Origin: Owenia fusiformis | Taxonomy: Eukaryota; Annelida; Polychaeta; Sabellida; Oweniidae | NCBI GenBank assembly: GCA_903813345.2 | Contig: CAIIXF020000006.1 | Coordinates: 21,209,936-21,273,935 of the forward strand | Length of the DNA stretch: 64,000 bases | Direction: 5' to 3' | Shown: piece by piece, positions 56,399 to 64,000 of the stretch | Position numbering within the stretch: position 1 is the first letter of the stretch | How the letters are laid out: every line of letters begins with the position of its first letter | Position numbers and translations under genes: made by a program | The notes under the pieces: model-generated | Databases searched by the model: none | What the model saw: the letters and a program-made list of their open reading frames with translations, nothing else | What the model was told of the DNA's origin: nothing

Positions 56399-58138
56399 CT
56401 TGATCCTTGTTCAGTCTCAAAACTAGATTTCAAATGAAGTAGATCCCTGCGTATCAGTTATGGGCCTAAGGTTTGAACACTCCTCAGTTGCTGCTAGAAA
56501 TTAGTTCTTATGTATACCGGAGTCTGTTAATAATACATTTTTGCAGCTTCGAAAGCACCGCATAAACTTATTTTTCTTGTTTATTTATTCATTTGTTTAT
56601 TTACTAGTATTCCAATATAGCAATTTGATGATTTTGTTTGTTTATTTCATTTCAGATTTTAACTTATATCATCGCTTAATTAGCATATACTCCCAGTGAA
56701 TGACTTGCAGGTTTTGTTCTAAAATGAAATCTTCATATGTTTAAAGCCTCAATATGTAGGTGGGGAGTTTGGTAAGTGTCCTCGGCTACTCTGATCCACT
56801 CGTTTAACGACAAAACCCTCTGACCATAACAGCAGATTTACCGTTTCAATCAAATCAAGCCTCGACGATCTCAAATGTATCTTTCGTGATCATTTATGAG
56901 ATGTAGTGTAATATTAACGTTATCTACTTATCTACAGCAAACTCGTCGTTGTGATTCGAGAATTATCTCTTGTTGAAAGAGTGAAGACGAAGTCGAGGTC
57001 TTGCAAAGGATACTTGCTAAGTGCTGTCAGGTCAAACTACACCAGTATGTCAAACTACAAGTTGCAGTAATTAAGAAACAATCCATCAACCCTCGATCCC
57101 TTTGTGTAAACACAAATATTTGACTCTAATTGTTTTTCAGCAGTTAAAGTCTCCAAGTCCTACATCTAAGGTTTGTCTCTCAATAGAACTTATATCACGA
57201 CATTATAAAATTATTCGTCACATGAGCTGATAAAGTATACTCATAAAATTGTACTGGATCTGGGACTGGATCATCCAATTTTCGTTCAGTATATGATCAT
57301 ATGATAGCTAGTATATATTAGATTGAAAGTCTCGATGACAATCTTTTGAAATTTTAATATGTCTTTCTATATAGTAAATAAACAAATAAACTTAGAGATA
57401 TTGATCCCCGGGTATTGGTCTCATAAAGAATTATTTACTTATCAATTTTTGACAGTTGAAAACAATAAGATAGTATAGTTTAGTCCGTCTGTTAGATATA
57501 TGCGATATACACTAACATGTACATTGTTCTGAACACCAACGTCTTACAAATAGATATATGTCAGTGTGTGTAAGACTTCTGAAGTCACAAATCTGCTTTT
57601 GGCAGTGTAATAAACACATCAACTACAGAAATACTACATCCACTCATTTATGTAAACTTAACACAAACAACAAGGAATGGAGCAGTATATACGTCAAATT
57701 GTATTTTTTGTTTGAAGCCTATACTTTTTATATTATTTCGACTAGAAAAACACACGGGATAGAATTCGTTTAGGGAAATAAAAGGCGATATCTAATTAGT
57801 ATGTTTGTGTTTTAACTTCAAATTCCTGATTTAATTCTCAGAATATCTCATTTCAAACCTACAATAAAATATCTAAACAATCCAATGCACAGTCAGGGAG
57901 CTTAACATTTCAATTTTAGCAGAGGTAGCCGTAATTACTTTGAAACTTTATGCTATTTGCTTTTTGACAAGATTGCCTCCAACATTTACTACATATGTGT
58001 ATAACATTTTTCAAAATATTATCATTCAAATCTTAGGTGTCCTAAAAATTTAAACTCAATTCCTCCAATTTAAGTTTGGTTACTAGTTTGGTTACTAATA
58101 ATTAATCTAAACAACACACGACCATCTACCTACATGCA
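56399..58138. other. upstream region of the MFS gene, no gene seen
   Basis: It contains the 5' UTR and promoter of the minus-strand MFS gene by position. No core promoter motif or further exon is evident; an untranslated first exon could be present but undetectable by eye. Confidence 0.35.
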
Positions 58139-58139
58139 C

Positions 58140-58651
58140 ACCGGAATAGCCCGACAACGGTAAAGTCAGATACCGTTGTCACAAATGGCGGACATATCCG
58201 TCGCTTCAATTAGATTTTCATGAACTGTATGTTTAATAGAGCACCTAGACTAAATTCATTTGGAACAACAATCAATCAAAGTGTCTTTATACTCATTGTA
58301 CAGTTAATAATGTTCTACCATCGATACAAAGTCTTCAATTTAACCGATCAAAATGAGATACTGGACAACGGACACTGTGTTACCAGATGCCGTTGTCTTT
58401 GTAAATTATTTCAAATTCAGATTCCGTTGTCATTGACGATATCGAAAACGCTATTATCGCGATTCACGATCCAATTTGATCGAAATTGGGATTTCATATG
58501 ATACACCATCACAAGAGCTTAATACATGCACAGAATTAGCGACGATAAATCCCATGAAATGAGAACCAAGTGATTATAAGTTGAAGCGACGGTTATGTCC
58601 GCCATTTGTGACAACGGTATCTAACTTTACCGTTGTCAGGCTTTTCCGGTG
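58140..58651. mobile_element. foldback element with CCGGAAWAGCCYGACAACGG ends
   Basis: About 70 bp at each end are an inverted repeat differing at a few bases (CCGGAATAGCCCGACAACGG left; CCGGAAAAGCCTGACAACGG from the right), continuing to ATACCGTTGTCACAAATGGC and CGTCGCTTCAA. The interior repeats CCGTTGTC words. I found no target duplication and no coding capacity. Confidence 0.8.
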
Positions 58652-59482
58652 AGACATGTATGGTATCTTGGATTCCAAAGGTATGAGATTGAAAACCATA
58701 CTAGTACACGAGTATGTATGCATATTCATAAGTTTACATTCTGTAGGCCAATAATTCCTTTTAAAAAATTACAATAATGAAACAAGGCATTAACATGAAA
58801 AATGTCACCACCTGCCACTTGTAACAGATATTGGCCTCCAAACACCAACAGCCGAACACCATCCACAAAAAGTTGGAGCATATAACAATGTGTCACCACT
58901 TATGGTTGTGACATAAAACAGATGATATTGAGAAGAGAAAATGTTAAACATTATGTAATGTATAGAGATTTTGAAGGGCAATGAAGATGTATAATAACCA
59001 ACACAATGAGAAAGTTGTACCCCTCCCATCAGATACTGTATCAGAATTGATCTAACTTACTTAACCCTCAATTTTTTTATAGAAAATATGTTTTCCCCAA
59101 AAATAACCCAAAATTAGTCAACAACATTTCCATACAAATTATGTACACTATACTATATTTACAATTTAAACTTAATAAAGTAAACACAAATGTTAAATGC
59201 ATTCTTACATGCATAGCATAGTAAGTATTGAGGCTGACTATTTAGTGATTGATTTACTGGCCTCTTACTGTACTTAGCTTGACAAAACATATTGCCTTTA
59301 GCACTTCTTTCCTATAGCTTTTTAGCTCTAAAATTATAACGCTATTAACTGCTTGGTGTGACATCTTCTGTAAGATGAACACATAGAATGATTTTGAGCT
59401 GATAAATCCTCGAGATGAGTTGAGGGCTGTTCAATAACATTTTTGTTTAGATTGACCACTTCTGGGGTAATATACAATGTTA
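58652..59482. other. TMEM141 3' flank, no other gene seen
   Basis: This stretch contains the 3' UTR of TMEM141 by position. I could not identify a clear minus-strand AATAAA. Confidence 0.35.
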
Positions 59483-62028
59483 TTACACAGACTGCTTATT
59501 GTTTTCTCCAATTCCATTCCCTGAAAATACAATGTGTAATTTACAAAGTTAACCTTTAATTTCTTTGAAAATAATTAATAAATTCATATTTTTCCAAAAC
59601 AATGGGACCCATCACAACACTAAAATATTCTTAGTGTTATGGTGTTAAGAGACAAAATATCCTTCTTGAACTAATCTTTGAAACATAGGTACTATACTTG
59701 AAGATCGAAAGTTTAAGTTTACTTTACTATAGAACTGACTGACCCTCTGCAGACTGTGCTTGCAGAAAATGCTCGTGGGGATATCATGCGCATGTGATGC
59801 CTAACACAGATTGGGCATATAAAATATCACAAATCTAAAAATGACCTTTAAGTCTGCACTGTGAGCACATATTAATATCCACAAAAAGCATTTTCAGCGA
59901 GTTCTGTCTGCATAGAGTAAAAGTGTAGTTCCAACTTACCATTTATATTACTTAGAGCTGTATGTTTTCCTTCCATTGCCATCCACATGTACTGACAGTT
60001 CTTTGATTGTTTCATAGTCACATAATATGCCACAGCAGCCCCAAACAACATGGGGGCTACTATTCTAGCCTTTGGAGGGATGGTCCATTGAGATTTGAAA
60101 AATGTTTTTATATGTTGGTTTCCAAATTCTTGCAGAATAACTGCTGTTGCCCCAGCTACAACAAATGATACAACCCCTGTCATCTGAGCTTTCGATTGGC
60201 ACCTTGCATATTCTCCATAATGCTGGATAATAACAACATAATCATAAACAAATCATTTTAAATAATGCGTTTTTTGATGTAGTGTTTGCTCACAGGCCAT
60301 TTAAACTAAAAGCAATGTGAAAAATGAGTCTATCCATAGTTAGTCAAATTATGTCCTAGCTTAAGGACATGAGGTACCTTGTTGCATCAATATGTTGCGT
60401 TTTGACACTCAGTTAACCCCTTTAAGGGAATAAGTGATTCCTCCAGAGGTTTTAAAGATTTCCATTATGGGTGACCAAAATTAACTGAAAGCAAAGGATC
60501 GCATGAATTTTCCCTATGGGAAAATAACATGGGAAATATTGTTTTCCACTTTATCTAAAAGGAATCACTTTTTCCTTTTAAGGGGTTAACTGTGTCTTAA
60601 AATGTAACATATTGATGCAACAAAAATTAAAAAAGCAGGGGTGGAAGAGGTTGAAAATCAGGACAACATTTCAGTGGGTTGTTTGCATCTTCCATGTCTC
60701 AAAGTCGAAAATTATTTTATCATCTCCATGAGTGCTTTTCCTGGAGATAGTGCATTGGCCTAACATATGCACCTGTTTAAATCCTAAGAAAATAGCCAAA
60801 ATACAACATATGACTGCAGGCCCGTAGCCAGGGGGGAGGGGGGGGACGGTGGGGGGGGAGGGGGGGGGACGGTGGGGGGTCGATGGGTTCGAGCGAACCC
60901 CTCCACTGGCCAAAAAATCTTTCAAAATCATGCAGTTTTTCACCATTCAGATTTTGGCCAGTTTTAGACTAAAATTGTCACAAGTGAACCCCCCTGGAAT
61001 TTTTCAAAAAGTGAACCCCCTTGGCAAATCCTGGCTACGGGCCTGGACTGTCCGAAATCTATTGCAATACTTTCCTTTCTCCTTTTGAATATGCTCATTC
61101 GGTGGAATTTATATTTAGCACCAGTGGAATTAAAGGAGCAAGCCCAACACATGTTTACTTGTTTAAATTGATAGACCCAACACAGATTTAGTACTTTAAA
61201 CAATTTACATGGGAGACAAAGATGCTCTTAAAGTTAAAGGCTTATTTTTGGTTCAGAGTTAAAATTGTATGGAGATGAGACTGTACAAAGATGCTAACCA
61301 ATACCACTGTGAATACTATGTATTTGTATTTTAGCCTACAGTGCTCACCATAAATAAATGACACCTGGATTCGCTGAAGTAGGATTTCCCATGTTAAAAG
61401 AAGAGAATTTTCAAAAGGCTATACATCAGTGGATGAGAGTGTACAAAATGTTAAATATACAAAACTTAAGGGATGTGTATCTAGACATTATTAGAAAGTA
61501 GGAAGTCTCAAATCACCATGGTCTGGAAATGGTGATAGAAAATCCAGGTGTCATTTATTTATGGTGAGCACTTTAGTATGAGTATATAATGCTTCTTCTT
61601 GAATATGGACTTTTGTTAATCATCTACTATGATCCACATTTCATGATGTACTGTAAAGTGCGCATCATTAATAAATGACATCTTGATTTTCTATCACCTG
61701 CACCATTCCCAAACCATGGTGAATTGAGACTCCATACTGTTTCCAATAATGTATTGATACACATCCTTAAGTTTTGTATATTTTAAATTTTGTATACTCT
61801 CAACTACTAATGTATGGTCACTTGAAAATTCCCCTCTTTTTAAGATTGGAAATTCACGTTCAGCAAATCCAGGTGTCATTTATTTAGAGCACCCTATTTT
61901 GGTATAAATTGAAGGAAATCTGTGAAGTTTACGGGTTCATATATGCCTCAAAAGATATCAAAAAGATAAAGTATACTTACAGGAAACTTCTTTTCAGCAT
62001 CCTTAGTAACTTGGTTGAGATCATTCAT
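59483..62028 (-). CDS. TMEM141: transmembrane protein 141 homologue, three exons, 122 aa
   Basis: Exons in transcript order are 62028-61981 (48 nt), 60222-59940 (283 nt) and 59520-59483 (38 nt). The total is 369 nt, in phase, with stop TAA at 59485-59483. Exon 1 reads MNDLNQVTKDAEKKFP. Exon 2 begins HYGEYARCQSKAQMTGVVSF, matching the GEYAACQSHAFMKGV region of vertebrate TMEM141, followed by two hydrophobic segments (VVAGATAVIL; APMLFGAAVAYYVTM) around a basic loop, and NCQYMWMAMEG. Exon 3 adds a short polar tail (GNGIGENNKQSV). Human TMEM141 is 108 aa. The molecular function of the family is not known to me. The second and third exons are separated by 419 bases, and the first intron (about 1.76 kb) carries three mobile-element copies. 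Confidence 0.9.
60816..61046. mobile_element. copy of the TAGCCAGG-ended MITE in TMEM141 intron 1
   Basis: It begins CAGGCCCGTAGCCAGGGGGG and ends TCCTGGCTACGGGCCTG, a clean inverted pair. The interior has G/C runs, CATGCAGTTTTTCACCATTC and AAGTGAACCCCC. It is the best-preserved copy of the family in this window. Confidence 0.85.
61339..61573. mobile_element. TA-flanked MITE, copy A
   Basis: The left end CAGTGCTCACCATAAATAAA and the right end TTTATTTATGGTGAGCACTT form a 30-base inverted pair that continues into TGACACCTGGATT, flanked by TA on both sides, as in Tc1/mariner-derived MITEs. It lies in TMEM141 intron 1. Confidence 0.85.
61656..61894. mobile_element. TA-flanked MITE, copy B, opposite orientation
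   Basis: It has the same family as 61339-61573 (AATAAATGACATCTTGATTT at the left; AATCCAGGTGTCATTTATTT at the right). The interior matches copy A in reverse complement. Its ends are more diverged (AAGTGCGCATC, AGAGCACCC). The two copies lie 80 bases apart. Confidence 0.78.
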
Positions 62029-62440
62029 GGTGTAATACCGTCATGAAACACAAAACATCGATTTATTTCGGTATCTTTCCTGTCACTTTTTGTTATGAAA
62101 GAAGAAATAGCAAAAGCTGACACTTGTTAGAAAAAAATCGAATCCGATGTTTTGTTCTGTTGGATATATAACAAATATAACAGGTAATTATAGATATTTC
62201 AGGTTATTTTTTGATACCAGTATCTATTATATAGTTTTGTGAAACTATTCGTGCCATAATCAAGTGTGTCACTGGTGTAGAAATGATACATTTGCTTACT
62301 TATAAAAGATTTGGAATTTGGTAAATAATCGATGGGCGATAATATGATGAGACCCGCCCCTTTTTGTTGTTTCAGGCATTATTACTTGACCTTGAAGTAC
62401 TTTTGCATATAATATTGCAGAACACTACTGTATCATCCTT
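62029..62440. other. probable promoter and 5' UTR region of TMEM141
   Basis: This stretch lies upstream of the minus-strand start codon and before the hairpin element at 62445. I see no TATA box or other clear core promoter motif and no ORF. Placement is inference from gene position only. Confidence 0.3.
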
Positions 62441-62444
62441 CTAA

Positions 62445-62543
62445 GTATATACCATAGGCTAAGGGTTAAGTAATAGTAAGCTGTATATCTCTTCTATATA
62501 CAGCTTACTATTACTTTAACCCTTAGCCGCCTATGGTATATAC
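62445..62543. repeat. 99-bp near-perfect hairpin
   Basis: The left arm GTATATACCATAGGCTAAGG continues through TTAAGTAATAGTAAGCTGTATAT; a six-base loop (CTCTTC) follows, then the reverse complement with a small bulge near GCCGCC. It could be a foldback element or be transcribed as a hairpin RNA. No TSD is evident. Confidence 0.9.
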
Positions 62544-62652
62544 AACAATCGACTAGAACGGATGCATACAAATTTAGCTATTTCACCAGGACAATAGCTC
62601 ACAGTGAGCACCATCAATCTTCATTACACATTATATTCTATTAGATATAGAT

Positions 62653-63672
62653 CACGCCCGGTGATCGTGAAAATGGGACGGAGGGGGGGAGCAGGCAATT
62701 TCCGCTAGAAAATTCAACAAATCTGGTAAAATTATTTTTTCAAGACAGAATTTACGATTGAATTGCAAATTGAATAAGCGCACGGTATGATAAAATATGT
62801 TAGGTATTAGGTATGTTAGGATATTTTTCAACCGATACTCTTTTAAGATATAAGATCTATTAAAAAAGGCGCAACACAACCAACGTGCAAAAGTCAAAGT
62901 TTTTGCTATAAATCAAGCAACAATGGACTACACGACCTGTAATAAATACTTGTAAGTGATGTTATCATAACTAAATTAATGTCATTGCTGAATTTATAAA
63001 ATAAGTTTCCATACGTAAAATAAAAAATAATCGAAAATAATTAAAATGGGACGGAGGGGGGGGGGGGGAGGGGACGGAGGGGGGAGTAATAAGTGAAACA
63101 ACTTCACACGAATTCTTGTATTTGAAAAATGAACTCATTAACTTAGTAAGAAACTGGATGATATACCCCTGGAGACTGAAACATGGGGACATTTGGAGTA
63201 AAAGGACTTAAAGTCGCGAAACATCTCTAATCATGTCTTATATACATATTGCTCCCCCCTCCGTCCCCTCCCCCCTCCGTCCCAAATTCATTACTTTCGA
63301 TTATTTTTTATTTCACATTTGGAAACTTATTTTATAAATTCAGCAATGACATTAATTTAGTTATGATAACATCACTTACAAGTATTTATTACAGGTCGTC
63401 CAGACCATTGTTGCTTGATTTATAGCAAAAACGTTGATTTGTGCCTGTTGATGGCCTTGCGCCTTTTTTAATAGATCTCATACCTTAGATGCGTATCGTT
63501 TCAGAAAAAATCCCAGAAAACCTAACATATTCAACCATACCGTGCGCCTATCCATTGAGCAATTCAATAGTAAACTTTTTCTTGAAAAAATAAATCTTCC
63601 AGATTTGTTGAATTTCCTAGCAGAAATTGCCTGCTCCCCCCCTCCGTCCCATATTCACGATCACCGGGCGTG
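62653..63672. mobile_element. 1.02-kb foldback element with 5-bp target duplication
   Basis: TAGAT lies directly outside both ends (62648-62652, 63673-63677). The two arms, each over 430 bp, are near-exact inverted copies, starting CACGCCCGGTGATCGTGAA, with matching GGGACGGAGGGGGG tracts both near the outside and near the centre. The loop is only about 130 bp. No protein is encoded; the open frames at 62652-62897 and 62971-63192 are by-products. Confidence 0.88.
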
Positions 63673-63677
63673 TAGAT

Positions 63678-64000
63678 GGTGCTGACTATGCAATAGCTAA
63701 ATGTTATCCCGTGCCAGGACTATAGTCTTGGCGGAGTCCTGGACCAAGCGCAATCTTTTGCCTGTACGATTACAACTTGGGAGAATTATCTACGCCCCTT
63801 ACACTAAGATACCTACTTCAATAGATTCCTTGGTATTTTAGCATTATTTTTGTGTAGTTGAATCCACAATTGTCTGGGTTTATCAGCATTTTATTTATTT
63901 TAGCTTTTATGCACTCATAGTCAGCTGTATCTTGTTCCTTTTTATTATTATAATACTAAGTGACATGTTCTTTGATTATCCGGGATTGTACCACTGATGT
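63678..64000. other. window end, no feature seen
   Basis: Short AT-rich stretch with no ORF, repeat or RNA gene that I can support. Confidence 0.4.

Noticed and set aside
62652-63192. Two minus-strand open frames of 81 and 73 codons
   Set aside because: They lie within the arms of the foldback element, and their Pro/Ser-rich parts come from the G-rich tracts.

Overview
The window is AT-rich nuclear DNA from an animal. It has spliced genes with short exons and GT-AG introns of a few hundred bases to several kb, and it is crowded with non-coding transposon remnants. The gene content (a fibrillar collagen of type V/XI organisation, a spinster-like MFS transporter and a TMEM141 homologue) and the dispersed short repeats suggest a marine invertebrate. 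A lophotrochozoan such as a mollusc or brachiopod is my guess, but the phylum is inference and nothing in the sequence settles it.

Layout. (1) 1-5577: no recognised exon; a 782-bp foldback element with a 10-bp target duplication lies at 1002-1783. (2) 5578-38832 (+): a 53-exon fibrillar collagen gene, complete from the TSPN (laminin-G-like) domain to the stop codon but lacking its signal-peptide exon. The order is TSPN, Tyr/Asp-rich and poly-Gly variable region, minor helix, linker, an uninterrupted major helix of 343 Gly-X-Y triplets, a polybasic furin-like stretch and the C-propeptide. Its introns hold a minisatellite, a hAT-type MITE, a mariner element with a transposase remnant, a Harbinger element with a gutted transposase, and others. 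(3) 38833-40950: 3' UTR and intergenic DNA. (4) 40951-56398 (-): a nine-exon MFS transporter (543 aa), convergent with the collagen. Its introns carry three more foldback elements, a 1.25-kb pentanucleotide satellite and a tRNA-derived SINE. (5) 59483-62028 (-): TMEM141 (122 aa, three exons). (6) 62445-63672: a 99-bp hairpin and a 1.02-kb near-perfect foldback element.

The three genes have no evident functional link: the collagen is extracellular matrix, the other two are membrane proteins. All exon chains were joined by hand using splice consensus and phase. The MFS and TMEM141 chains and the collagen chain stay in phase throughout, which is the strongest support for the models. The most notable points are the loss of both inter-chain cysteines in the collagen C-propeptide, a tandem repeat that amplifies a collagen 5' splice site, and an unusually dense set of foldback elements, two of which have 10-bp target duplications. 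I did not find a convincing new multi-gene system.
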